Translations under genes and position numbers: made by a program
Notes under the pieces: generated by a model
The model's database searches: none
Told to the model about the DNA's origin: nothing
Seen by the model: only the letters and a program-made list of their open reading frames with translations
Shown: piece after piece, positions 36,601-47,999 of the stretch
How positions within the stretch are numbered: the stretch's first letter is position 1
Layout: every line of letters begins with the position of its first letter
NCBI GenBank assembly: GCA_030267565.1
Contig: BRXU01000046.1
Location: 615,001 to 679,000, forward strand
Length of the DNA stretch: 64,000 nt
Source of the DNA: Pleodorina starrii
Taxonomy: Eukaryota; Chlorophyta; Chlorophyceae; Chlamydomonadales; Volvocaceae
Direction of reading: 5' to 3'

Positions 36601-37572
36601 CTTCTCTGGGATCAGGTTCAAGGAGGCCACGGAGCCATTCTGAATGCCAGGCAGCTGCATGGGAATCTCACATCGCGTCCAGCATGCTTTCGCCCGAGAC
36701 GCCTGGTTACCCGCCATTTTTGGTGTTAAGCGTTGGTGCGTCTGCACAGGGTTGTAACAGTAGCTTTGCGAGAAGGGTATGTTTATGTTTATTGTGGTAT
36801 GGTTTGAGCGGTGTTTTGCGTCAAGGAGCTCGGTATTACCCAGCTTCTCATCCACTCTGGTACGGTACGATAGCCGCTGTATCCAGTGGTCATTTTTGTT
36901 GTCGAGATGTCCAACTGCTTCACTGAAGTAGGTGTTATATTTGTTAGATGTGTGTGTAGTGTGATGAGGCAGGAAACTCGTGCGTCCGACGGACAATAGA
37001 GTTTGTGGGGGTTGGCGAGTGACGTTGTGTCCGGTTGTGGTGACGGGTTCTTCATTAATTGGCAGTATTCGTTTTATAAGTTGTGCTTGTTGGTATGCCT
37101 GTTGGTATGCAAATGTGTTTCTGTCGTTTGCTTCCTGTACACGTCCCGTACTCTCTTCGTAGTTTTCTCGTATTGACCTTGGGAGGTGGGCACTTTGCCT
37201 TCTGCTTGAGAATATTTGGTAGAGACTGAAGGTAAGATTGCAGATGGTCGTTTTGCTGATTTGGGTGCGTTCATGGCGTTGGTCGCCACGTTCCAAACGT
37301 GAGGTACATACGTCCAGAAAGTTATCTGCGAGCTCGTAGGTTTTGAAGCAGGGTATTATTTTGAAGAAGGATTCTGTAAGAGGAATTTGCGACGTATTAC
37401 CATTGTTGCCGGAAGGCGAAGGGTCGCCATCCAGCAGAAGAGGACAGAAGTTTGGATGGTTGAGCATTCCGCACAGGGGCCCGGATTGTGTGTCAGGTGG
37501 CCTGTTATTCCAGCAGGAGTAGGTGACCAAGCTCATGAGGTCCGGTGGCTTCTTGTGGCGTTGGCGCGACAT
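30681..37572 (-). CDS. Dualen polyprotein, N-terminal segment: Cys-rich region, membrane-like block, Josephin-like protease, APE endonuclease, RT
   Basis: Start undecided: Met at 37572 (MSRQRHKK) or 36717 (MAGNQ); the frame is also open upstream into the minisatellite, which is not evidence of coding. In order: a region with Cys/Trp (MWTCLWTG, WREQSWCVDG) and several N-x-S/T sequons. Hydrophobic segments at about 35810-35185. A basic, Pro-rich linker. A Josephin-like protease (34830-34300): QFCQVHALNNLIGGHY with candidate Cys at 34797-34795, then RPHAVCVKR and WHLIDS. APE endonuclease (33605-32780): VVTHNVRG, TETKLG, IIAGDFNAAL, SRIDDIL, GHFDHKPL. RT (about 31790 onward): KAPGPDGIP, VDFSSAFNTIDH, GTVQGDTLSP, AYADDLA (near 30810). 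Interrupted in RT by the chromovirus and continued at 21189. Confidence 0.85.
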
Positions 37573-37792
37573 TTCTGTGTTGTCCGATGGCTGACAAAGT
37601 TGCCAATCTCCAGCACGCGCTGCTCCGTTGAAGTGCGAAAACAAAGCTGTGACGTTGTATAACGCCGTTTGGGGTTTGAACGGTCTGATTTCAAAATTTT
37701 GCGGCGGGCAGTTGCAATGCGCGTCCGAAATCTGGAATTGGTTCCTCGGCCTTATTCCCTCAGGGACCTGGTGTACTTCGCAAGCCCCGCAT

Positions 37793-37811
37793 CCTCGGGC
37801 TGAGCCCGAGG
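37793..37811. other. Stem-loop near the Dualen 5' end
   Basis: CCTCGGGC-TGA-GCCCGAGG: an 8-bp perfect stem with a 3-nt loop, 17 nt from the 5' boundary of the LINE. It could structure the RNA 5' end; function unknown. Confidence 0.6.
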
Positions 37812-37828
37812 AGCGTGCCAGGTCAGGT

Positions 37829-39729
37829 GGCCCCCGGAGGCCCCCGAAGGCCCCCGAAGGCCTCCGGAGGCCCCCGGAGGCCCCCGCAGGCCCCCGCAGG
37901 CCCCCGAAGGCCCCCGGAGGCCCCCGAAGGCCCCGGAAGGCCCCCGAAGGCCCCCGAAGGCCCCCGAAGGCCCCCAAAGGCCCCCGGAGGCCCCCGGAGG
38001 CCCCCGAAGGCCCCCGGAGGCCCCCGAAGGCCCCCGGAGGCCCCCGAAGGCCCCCGAAGGCCCCCGGAGGCCCCCGGAGGCCCCCGCAGGCCCCCGAAGG
38101 CCCCCGCAGGCCCCCGCAGGCCCCCGCAGGCCCCCGGAGGCCCCCGAAGGCCCCTGAAGGCCTCCGGAGGCCCCCGCAGGCCCCCGCAGGCCCCCGCAGG
38201 CCCCCGACGGCCCCCGGAGGCCACCGAAGGCCCCCGACGGCCCCCGAAGGCCCCCGAAGGCCCCCGAAGGCCCCCGGAGGCCCTTGGAGTCCCCCGAAGG
38301 CCCCCGGAGGGCCCCCAAGGCCCCCGCAGGCCCCCGAAGGCCCCCGGAGGCCCCCGAGGGCCCCCGGAGGCCCTCGAAGGCCCCCCAAGGCCCCCGAAGG
38401 CCCCCGGAGGCCCCCGGAGGCCCCCGGAGGCCCCCGAAGGCCCCAGGAGTCCCCCGAAGGCCCCCGAAGGCCCCCGGAGGCCCCCGAAGGCCCCCGATGG
38501 CCCCCGAAGGCCCCCGGAGGCCCCCGGAGGCCCCCGAAGGCCCCCAAAGGCCCCCGAAGGCCCCCGGATGTTCCCGCAGGCCCCCGGAGGCCCCCGAAGG
38601 CCCCGCCAGGCCCCCGGAGGCCCCCGAAGGCCCCCGGATGTTCCCGCAGGCCCCCGCAGGCCCCCGCAGGCCCCATGAGGCCCCCGAAGGCCCCCGGAGG
38701 CCCTTGGAGTCCCCCGAAGGCCCCCGAAGGCCCCCAAGGCCCCCGCAGGCCCCCGGATGCCCCCGAGGGCCCCCGGAGGCCCTCGAAGGCCCCCCAAGGC
38801 CCCCGAAGGCCCCCGGAGGCCCCCGAAGGCCCCCGAAGGCCCCGGAAGGCCCCCGACAGGCCCCCGAAGGCCCCCGGAGGCCCCCGGAGGCCCCCGAAGG
38901 CCCCCAAAGGCCCCCGAAGGCCCCCGAAGGCCCCCGGATGTTCCCGCAGGACCCCGCAGGCTCCCGCAGGCCCCCAAAGGCCCCCGAAGGTTCCCGCAGG
39001 CCCCCGGAGGCCCCCGAAGGCCCCGCCAGGCCCCCGGAGGCCCCCGAAGGCCCCCGGATGTTCCCGCAGGCCCCCGCAGGCCCCCGCAGGCCCCCGGAGG
39101 CCCCCGAAGGCCCCCGGAGGCCCCCGCAGGCCCCCGCAGGCCCCCGGAGGCCCCGGAAGGACCCCGGAGGCCCTCGAAGGCCCCCGACGGCCCCCGACGG
39201 CCCCCAAAGGCCCCCGAAGGCCCCCGAAGGACCCTGAAGGCCCCCGGAGGCCCCCGAAGGCCCCCGCAGGCCCCCGAAGGCCCCCGGAGGCCCCCGAAGG
39301 CCCCCGACGGCCCCCGACGGCCCCCGAAGGCCCCCGAAGGCCCCCGAAGGCCCCCAAAGGCCCCCGAAGGCCCCCGAAGGCCCCCGGAGGCCCCCGCAGG
39401 CCCCTGGAGGCCCCCGGAGGCCCCCGAAGGCCCCCGAAGGCCCCCGAAGGCCCCCGAAGGCCCCCAAAGGCCCCCGCAGGCCCCCGAAGGCCCCCGGAGG
39501 CCCCCGAAGGCCCCCGCAGGCCCCCGCAGGCCCCCGAAGGCCCCCGAAGGCCCCCGAAGGCCCCCGCAGGCCCCCGAAGGCCCCCGGAGGCCCCCGAAGG
39601 CCCCCGCAGGCCCCCGCAGGCCCCCGGAGGCCCCCGAAGGCCCCCGGAGGCCCCCGGAGGCCCCCGGAGGCCCCCGGAGGCCCCCGGTGGCCCCCGGAGG
39701 CCCCCGAATGCCCCCGAAGGCCCCCGGAG
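37829..39729. repeat. 10-bp minisatellite array, middle block
   Basis: Same CCCCCGAAGG family as 13750-15428, including the same variant blocks (for example CCCCCGGATGTTCCCGCAGG near 38561, 38631, 38931 and 39051). This shows that both sides of the LINE were once one array. Confidence 0.97.
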
Positions 39730-39975
39730 CAGGGTGGCTATCTTAAGATATGAATATATATTCGTGAGAAAATTTTGGAAATCTGAAGATACTTTTGCCG
39801 ATGAAAAAGCCGAAGGTTTAGATAATTCGGCCTCACAGGTGGGCATGATATCTCCCGGGGCTGTGTTTTGCCGGGAAAATCCCCTCCTAGACAGATCCTG
39901 ACAGATACTCTCAGCGCTTCTGAGCCGGGAGTATCTCTGGCCGTAGATATTCAGCAAAATAAGATAGCCACCCTG
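39730..39975. mobile_element. hAT-like MITE in the minisatellite
   Basis: 246 bp, AT-rich against a roughly 85% GC background. It has perfect 16-bp terminal inverted repeats CAGGGTGGCTATCTTA...TAAGATAGCCACCCTG and a flanking 8-bp CCCCGGAG (39722-39729, 39976-39983). Removing the element and one copy restores the 10-bp periodicity exactly. CAGGG ends with an 8-bp TSD point to the hAT superfamily (family knowledge). No transposase is encoded; the open frames through it come from the satellite. Confidence 0.88.
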
Positions 39976-42900
39976 CCCCGGAGGCCCCCGGAGGCCCCCG
40001 AAGGCCCCCGATGGCCCCCGAAGGCCCCCGAAGGCCCCCGGAGGCCCCCGGAGGCCCCCGAAGGCCCCCAAAGGCCCCCGAAGGCCCCCGGATGTTCCCG
40101 CAGGACCCCGCAGGCCCCCGGAGGCCCCCAAAGGCCCCCAAAGGCCCCCGAAGGCCCCCGAAGGCCCCCGGATGTTCCCGCAGGCCCCCGCAGGCCCCCG
40201 CAGGCCCCCGGAGGCCCCCGAAGGCACCCGGAGGCCCCCGGAGGCCCCCGAAGGCCCCCGGAGGCCCCCGAAGGACACCGGAGGCCCTCGAAGGCCCCCG
40301 ACGGCCCCCGACGGCCCCCGAAGGCCCCCGAAGGCCCCCAAAGGCCCCTGAAGGCCCCCGGAGTCCCCCGAAGGCCCCCGGAGGCCCCCGGAGGCCCCCG
40401 AAGGCCCCCGAAGGCCCCCGAAGGCCCCCGGAGGCCCCCGAAGGCCCCCGAAGGCCCCCGAAGGCCCCCGCAGGCCCCCGAAGGCCCCCGCAGGCCCCCG
40501 GAGGCCCCCGCAGGCCCCCGCAGGCCCCCAAAGGCCCCCGGAGGTCCCCGGAGGCCCTTGCAAGCCCCCGAAGGCCCCCAAAGGCCCTTGGAGGCCCCCG
40601 GAGGCCCCCGAAGGCCCCCAAAGGCCCCCGGAGGTCCCCGGAGGCCCCCGGAGGTCCCCGGAGGCCCCCGGAGGCCCCCGCAGGCCCCCGAAGGTCCCCG
40701 AAGGCCCCCGAAGGCCCCCGAAGGCCTCCGGAGGCCCCCGGAGGCCCCCGAAGGCCCCCGCAGGCCCCCGAAGGCCCCCGGAGGCCCCCGAAGGCCCCCG
40801 AAGGCCCCCGAAGGCCCCCGAAGGCCCCCGAAGGCCCCCAAAGGCCCCCGGAGGCCCCCGGAGGCCCCCGAAGGCTCCCGGAGGCCCCCGAAGGCCCCCG
40901 GAGGCCCCCGAAGGCCCCCGAAGGCCTCCGGAGGCCCCCGGAGGCCCCCGCAGGCCCCCGAAGGCCCCCGCAGGCCCCCGAAGGTCCCCGCAGGGCCCCG
41001 GAGGCCCCCGAAGGCCCCTGAAGGCCTCCGGAGGCCCCCGCAGGCCCCCGCAGGCCCCCGCAGGCCCCCGACGGCCCCCGGAGGCCACCGAAGGCCCCCG
41101 ACGGCCCCCGAAGGCCCCCGAAGGCCCCCGAAGGCCCCCGGAGGCCCTTGGAGTCCCCCGAAGGCCCCCGGAGGGCCCCCAAGGCCCCCGCAGGCCCCCG
41201 AAGGCCCCCGGAGGCCCCCGAGGGCCCCCGGAGGCCCTCGAAGGCCCCCCAAGGCCCCCGAAGGCCCCCGGAGGCCCCCGGAGGCCCCCGTAGGCCCCCG
41301 AAGGCCCCAGGAGTCCCCCGAAGGCCCCCGAAGGCCCCCGAAGGCCCCCGGAGGCCCCCGAAGGCCCCCCTCAGGCCCCCGGAGGCCCCCGAAGGCCCCC
41401 GACAGGCCCCCGAAGGCCCCCGGAGGCCCCCGCAGGCCCCCGAAGCCCCCCGACAGGCCCCCGGAGGCCCCCGAAGGCCCCGGACAGGCCCCCGAAGGCC
41501 CCCGGAGGCCCCCGCAGGCCCCCGAAGCCTCCCGAGGCCCCCGAAGGTCCCCGAAGGCCCCCGGAGGCCCCCGCAGGCCCCCGAAGGCCCCCGGAGGCCC
41601 CCGAAGACCCCCGAAGGCCCCCGCAGGCCTCCGGTGGCCCCCGCAGGCCCCCGAAGGCCCCCGAAGGCCCCCGCAGGTTCCCGCAGGCCCCCGGAGGCCC
41701 CCGAAGGCCCCCGAAGGCCCCCGCAGGTTCCCGCAGGCCCCCGGACGCCCCCGAAGGCCCCCGAAGGCCCCCGCAGGCCCCCGACGGCCCCCGAAGGCCC
41801 CCGAAGGACCCCGGAGGCCCCCGAAGACCCCCGAAGGCCCCCGCAGGCCTCCGGTGGCCCCCGCAGGCCTCCGGAGGCCCCCGAAGGCCTCCGGTGGCCC
41901 CCGCAGGCCCCCGAAGGCCCCCGAAGGCCCCCGCAGGTTCCCGCAGGCCCCCGGAGGCCCCCCAAGGCCCCCGAAGGCCCCCGCAGGTTCCCGCAGGCCC
42001 CCGGAGGCCCCCGAAGGCCCCCGAAGGCCCCCGCAGGCCCCCAAAGGCCCCCGGAGGCCCCCGAAGGCCTCCGGAGGCCCCCGAGGCCCCCGAAGGCCCC
42101 CGACAGGCCCCCGAAGTTCCCGCAGGCCCCCGAAGGCCCCCGAAGGCCCCCGAAGGCACCCGACGGCCCCCGACAGGCCCCCGAAGGCCCCCGAAGGCCC
42201 CCGAAGGCCCCCGGAGGCCCCCGACGGCCGTCGAAGGCCCCCAGAGGCCCCCAAAGGCCCCCGGAGGCCCCCGGAGGCCCCCGGAGGCCCCCGAAGGCCC
42301 CCGAAGGCCCCCGGAGGCCCCCGAAGGCCCCCGAAGGCCCCCGAAGGCCCCCGGAGGCCCCCGAAGGCCCCCGCAGGCCCCCGCAGGCCCCCGGAGGCCC
42401 CCGGAGGCCCCCGAAGGCCCCAGAAGGCCCCCGAAGGCCCCCGCAGGCCCCCGAAGGCCCCCGGAGGCCCCCGAAGCCCCCCGACAGGCCCCCGGAGGCC
42501 CCCGAAGGCCCCCGACAGGCCCCCGAAGGCCCCCGGAGGCCCCCGCAGGCCCCCGAAGCCCCCCGACAGGCCCCCGGAGGCCCCCGAAGGCCCCCGACAG
42601 GCCCCCGAAGGCCCCCGGAGGCCCCCGCAGGCCCCCGAAGCCTCCGGAGGCCCCCGAAGGTCCCCGAAGGCCCCCGGAGGCCCCCGAAGGCCCCCGAAGG
42701 CCCCCGGAGGCCCCCGAAGACCCCCGAAGGCCCCCGCAGGCCTCCGGTGGCCCCCGCAGGCCCCCGAAGGCCCCCGAAGGCCCCCGCAGGTTCCCGCAGG
42801 CCCCCGGAGGCCCCCGAAGGCCCCCGAAGGCCCCCGCAGGTTCCCGCAGTCCCCCGGACGCCCCCGAAGGCCCCCGAAGGCCCCCGAAGGCCCCCGCAGG

Positions 42901-45900
42901 CCCCCGACGGCCCCCGAAGGCCCCCGAAGGACCCCGGAGGCCCCCGAAGACCCCCGCAGGCCCCCGCAGGCCTCCGGTGGCCCCCGCAGGCCTCCGGTGG
43001 CCCCCGCAGGCCCCCGAAGGCCCCCGAAGGCCCCCGCAGGTTCCCGCAGGCCCCCGGAGGCCCCCCAAGGCCCCCGAAGGCCCCCGCAGGTTCCCGCAGG
43101 CCCCCGGAGGCCCCCGAAGGCCCCCGAAGGCCCCCGCAGGCCCCCAAAGGCCCCCGGAGGCCCCCGAAGGCCTCCGGAGGCCCCCGAGGCCCCCGAAGGC
43201 CCCCGACAGGCCCCCGAAGTCTCCCGCAGGCCCCCGGAGGCCCCCGAAGACCCCCGAAGGCCCCCGCAGGCCTCCGGTGGCCCCCGCAGGCCTCCGGTGG
43301 CACCCGCAGGCCCCCGAAGGCCCCCGAAGGCCCCCGCAGGTTCCCGCAGGCCCCCGGAGGCCCCCGAAGGCCCCCGAAGGCCCCCGCAGGTTCCCGAAGG
43401 CCCCCGGAGGCCCCCGAAGGCCCCCGAAGGCCCCCGAAGGCCCCCGCAGACCCCCAACGGCCCCCGGAGGCCCCCGAAGGCCTCCGGAGGCCCCCGAGGC
43501 CCCCGAAGGCCCCCGACAGGCCCCCGAAGTCTCCCGCAGGCCCCCGAAGGCCCCCGCAGGCCCCCGAAGTCACCCGACGGCCCCCGACAGGCCCCCGAAG
43601 GCCCCCGAAGGCCCCCGACAGGCCCCCGAAGGCCGTCGAAGGCCCCCAGAGGCCTTCAAAGGCCCCCGGAGGCCCCCGGAGGCCCCCGAAGGCCCCCGAA
43701 GGCCCCCGAAGGCCCCCTGGAGGCCCCCGAAGGCCCCCGAAGGTTCCCGCAGGCCCCCGACGGCCCCCGAAGGCCCCCGAACGCCCCCGACGGCCCCCGA
43801 CGGCCCCCGAAGGCCCCCGACGGCCCCCGAAGGCACCCGAAGGCCCCCGAAGGCCCCCGCAGGTTCCCGCAGGCCTCCGGTGGCCCCCGCAGGCCTCCGG
43901 TGGCACCCGCAGGCCCCCGAAGGCCCCCGAAGGCCCCCGCAGGTTCCCGCAGGCCCCCGGAGGCCCCCGAAGGCCCCCGAAGGCCCCCGCAGGTTCCCGA
44001 AGGCCCCCGGAGGCCCCCGAAGGCCCCCGAAGGCCCCCGAAGGCCCCCGCAGACCCCCAAAGGCCCCCGGAGGCCCCCGAAGGCCTCCGGAGGCCCCCGA
44101 GGCCTCCGAAGGCCCCCGACAGGCCCCCGAAGTCTCCCGCAGGCCCCCGAAGGCCCCCGCAGGCCCCCGAAGTCACCCGACGGCCCCCGACAGGTCCCCG
44201 AAGGCCCCCGAAGGCCCCCGAAGGCCCCCGAAGGCCCCCGGAGGCCCCCGACGGCCGTCGAAGGCCCCCAGAGGCCTTCAAAGGCCCCCGGAGGCCCCCG
44301 GAGGCCCCCGAAGGCCCCCGAAGGCCCCCGAAGGCCCCCTGGAGGCCCCCGAAGGCCCCCGAAGGCCCCCGGAGGCCCCCGACGGCCGTCGAAGGCCCCC
44401 GAACACCCCGACGGCCCCCGACGGCCCCCGAAGGCCCCCGACGGCCCCCGAAGGCACCCGAAGGCCCCCGAAGGCCCCCGACGGCCCCCGACGGCCCCCG
44501 AAGGCCCCCGAAGGCCCCCGGAGGCCCCCGAAGGCCTCCGGAGGCCCCCGACAGGCCCCCGAAGTCTCCCGCAGGCCCCCGGAGGCCCCCGAAGGCCCCC
44601 GCAGGCCCCCGCAGGCCCCCGGAGGCCCCCGGAGGCCCCAGAAGGCCCCAGAAGGCCCCCGAAGGCCCCCGCAGGCCCCCGAAGGCCCCCGGAGGCCCCC
44701 GAAGCCCCCCGACAGGCCCCCGGAGGCCCCCGAAGGCCCCCGACAGGCCCCCGAAGGCCCCCGGAGGCCCCCGCAGGCCCCCGAAGCCCCCCGACAGGCC
44801 CCCGGAGGCCCCCGAAGGCCCCCGACAGGCCCCCGAAGGCCCCCGGAGGCCCCCGCAGGCCCCCGAAGCCTCCGGAGGCCCCCGAAGGTCCCCGAAGGCC
44901 CCCGGAGGCCCCCGAAGGCCCCCGGAGGCCCCCGGAGGCCCCCGAAGACCCCCGAAGGCCCCCGCAGGCCTCCGGTGGCCCCCGAAGGCCCCCGAAGGCC
45001 CCCGAAGGCCCCCGAAGGTTCCCGCAGGCCCCCGAAGGCCCCCGACGGCCCCCGAAGGCCCCCGAAGGCCCCCGAAGGCCCCCGACGGCCCCCGAAGGCC
45101 CCCGAAGGACCCCGGAGGCCCCCGAAGACCCCCGAAGGCCCCCGCAGGCCTCCGGTGGCCCCCGCAGGCCTCCGGTGGCCCCCGCAGGCCCCCGAAGGCC
45201 CCCGAAGGCCCCCGCAGTATCCCTCAGGCCCCCGGAGGCCCCCGAAGGCCCCCGAAGGCCCCCGCAGGTTCCCGCAGGCCCCCGGAGGCCCCCGAAGGCC
45301 CCCGAAGGCCCCCGCAGGCCCCCAAAGGCCCCCGGAGGCCCCCGAAGGCCTCCGGAGGCCCCCGAGGCCCCCGAAGGCCCCCGACAGGCCCCCGAAGTCT
45401 CCCGCAGGCCCCCGAAGGCCCCCGAAGGCCCCCGAAGGCACCGGACGGCCCCCGACAGGCCCCCGAAGGCCTCCGAAGGCCCCCGAAGGCCCCCGAAGGC
45501 CCCCGGAGGCCCCCGACGGCCGTCGAAGGCCCCCAGAGGCCCCCAAAGGCCCCCGGAGGCCCCCGGAGGCCCCCGGAGGCCCCCGAAGACCCCCGAAGGT
45601 TCCCGCAGGCCCCCGACGGCCCCCGAAGGCCCCCAAACGCCCCCGACGGCCCCCGACGGCCCCGAAGGCCCCCGACGGCCCCCGAAGGCCCCCGAAGGCC
45701 CCCGAAGGCCCCCGACGGCCCCCGAAGGCCCCCGAAGGCCCCCGAAGTCTCCCGCAGGCCCCCGGAGGCCCCCGAAGGCCCCCGAAGGCCCCCGCAGGCC
45801 CCCGGAGGCCCCACCAGGCCTGGCCCCCGGAGGCCCCCGAAGGCCTCCGGAGGCCCCCGCAGGCCTCCGGTGGCCCCCGACAGGCCCCCGAAGTCTCCCG

Positions 45901-47999
45901 CAGGCCCCCGCAGGTTCCCGCAGGCCCCCGGAGGCCCCCGAAGGCCCCCGAAGGCCCCCGCAGGTTCCCGCAGGCCCCCGGAGGCCCCCGAAGGCCCCCG
46001 AAGGCCCCCGAAGGCCCCCGCAGGCCCCCAAAGGCCCCCGGAGGCCCCCGAAGGCCTCCGGAGGCCCCCGAGGCCCCCGAAGGCCCCCGACAGGCCCCCG
46101 AAGTCTCCCGCAGGCCCCCGCAGGCCCCCGAAGGCACCCGAAGGCACCCGACGGCCCCCGACAGGCCCCCGAAGGCCCCCGAAGGCCCCCGAAGGCCCCC
46201 GAAGGCCCCCGAAGGCCCCCGGAGGCCCACGACGGCCGTCGAAGGCCCCCAGAGGCCCCCAAAGGCCCCCGGAGGCCCCCGGAGGCCCCTGGAGGCCCCC
46301 GAAGACCCCCGAAGGCCCCCCGGAGGCCCCCGAAGGCCCCCGAAGGTTCCCGCAGGCCCCCGACGGCCCCCGAAGGCTTCCGAACGCCCCCGACGGCCCC
46401 CGACGGCCCCCGAAGGCCTCCGGAGGCCCCCGAGGCCCCCGAAGGCCCCCGACAGGCCCCCGAAGTCTCCCGAAGGCCCCCGAAGGCCCCCGAAGGCCCC
46501 CGAAGGCCCCCGGAGGCCCCCGACGGCCGTCGAAGGCCCCCAGAGGCCCTCAAAGGCCCCCGGAGGCCCCCGGAGGCCCCTGGAGGCCCCCGAAGACCCC
46601 CGAAGCCCCCCCGGAGGCCCCCGAAGGCCCCCGAAGGTTCCCGCAGGCCCCCGACGGCCCCCGAAGGCCCCCGAACGCCCCCGACGGCCCCCGACGGCCC
46701 CCGAAGGCCTCCGGAGGCCCCCGAGGCCCCCGAAGGCCCCCGACAGGCCCCCGAAGTCTCCCGCAGGCCCCCGGAGGCCCCCGAAGGCCCCCGCAGGCCC
46801 CCGCAGGCCCCCGGAGGCCCCCGGAGGCCCCAGAAGGCCCCCGAAGGCCCCCGCAGGCCCCCGGAGGCCCCCGAAGGCCCCCGAAGGTTCCCGGAGGCCC
46901 CCGGAGGCCCCCGAAGGCCCCCGAAGCCCCCCGACAGGCCCCCGGAGGCCCCCGAAGGCCCCCGACAGGCCCCCGAAGGCCCCCGGAGGCCCCCGCAGGC
47001 CCCCGAAGGCCTCCGGAGGCCCCCGAATGCCTCCGGAGGCCCCCGAGGCCCCCGAAGGCCCCCGAAGGCCCCCGGAGGCCCCCGAAGGCCCCCGAAGGCC
47101 CCGGAAGGCCCCCGGAGGCCCCCGACGGCCGTCGAAGGCCCCCAGAGGCCCCCAAAGGCCCCCGGAGGCCCCCGGAGGCCCCTGGAGGCCCCCGAAGACC
47201 CCCGAAGGCCCCCCGGAGGCCCCCGAAGGCCCCCGAAGGTTCCCGCAGGCCCCCGACGGCCCCCGAAGGCCCCCGAACGCCCCCGACGGCCCCCGACGGC
47301 CCCCAAAGGCCTCCGGAGGCCCCCGAGGCCCCCGAAGGCCCCCGACAGGCCCCCGAAGTCTCCCGCAGGCCCCCGGAGGCCCCCGAAGGCCCCCGCAGGC
47401 CCCCGCAGGCCCCCGGAGGCCCCCGGAGGCCCCAGAAGGCCCCCGAAGGCCCCCGCAGGCCCCCGAAGGCCCCCGGAGGCCCCCGAAGGCTCCCGGAGGC
47501 CCCCGGAGGCCCCCGAAGGCCCCCGAAGCCCCCCGACAGGCCCCCGGAGGCCCCCGAAGGCCCCCGACAGGCCCCCGAAGGCCCCCGGAGGCCCCCGCAG
47601 GCCCCCGAAGGCCTCCGGAGGCCCCCGAATGCCTCCGGAGGCCCCCGAGGCCCCCGAAGGCCCCCGAAGGCCCCCGGAGGCCCCCGAAGGCCCCCGACAG
47701 GCCCCCCAAGGCCCCCGGAGGCCCCCGAAGGCCCCCGACAGGCCCCCCAAGGCCCCCGGAGGCCCTTGCAGGCCCCCGAAGGCCTCCGGAGGCCCCCGAA
47801 TGCCTCCGGAGGCCCCCGGAGGCCCCCGCAGGCCCCCGCAGGCCCCCGCAGGCCCCCGCAGGTTCCCGCAGGCTCCCGGAGGCCCCCGAAGGCCCCCGAA
47901 GGTTCCCGCACGCCCCCGGAGGCCCCCGAAGGCCCCCGGAGGCCCCCGAAGGCCCCCGAAGGCCCCCGAAGGCTCCCGCAGGCCCCCGGAGGCCCCCGC
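39976..47999. repeat. 10-bp minisatellite array, right block
   Basis: 8 kb of the CCCCCGAAGG family. To about 41360 it matches the other blocks. Beyond that a second style appears, rich in 9- and 11-bp units (CCCCCGACAGG, CCCCCCGACAGG, CCCGAAGCC) and CCTCCGGTGG variants, in recurring higher-order units of a few hundred bp (compare about 42470-42660 with 44700-44890, and 46160-46360 with 47080-47290). Frames of hundreds to thousands of codons on both strands are artefacts of stop-free repeats. It ends abruptly against the 7-bp satellite. Confidence 0.97.

Larger units (their letters stand above)
15429..37828 (-). mobile_element. Dualen/RandI-type LINE (dual endonuclease), interrupted by a SINE and an LTR element
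   Basis: A non-LTR retrotransposon inserted in the 10-bp minisatellite. Its 5' end is at about 37828 and its 3' end is the (ATT)n tail at 15429-15446. Both flanks end in GGCCCCCGGAGG, compatible with a TSD but not provable in a tandem array. After removing the LTR element (21190-30675 plus one 5-bp TSD) and the SINE (19145-19548 plus one 13-bp TSD), about 12.5 kb remain with a single open frame. That frame carries both an APE-type and a restriction-like endonuclease with RT and RNase H between them, the combination that defines the Dualen/RandI group of green algae (family knowledge). An 8-bp stem-loop (37793-37811) lies near the 5' end. A stem-loop (15447-15469) followed by AATATTATT forms the 3' end. 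Dead as a unit because of the two insertions. Confidence 0.9.

Noticed and set aside
37573..41088. N-terminal extension of the Dualen ORF into the satellite
   Set aside because: The part beyond 37828 is array sequence outside the element; being open there is a property of the repeat, so it is not counted as LINE protein.
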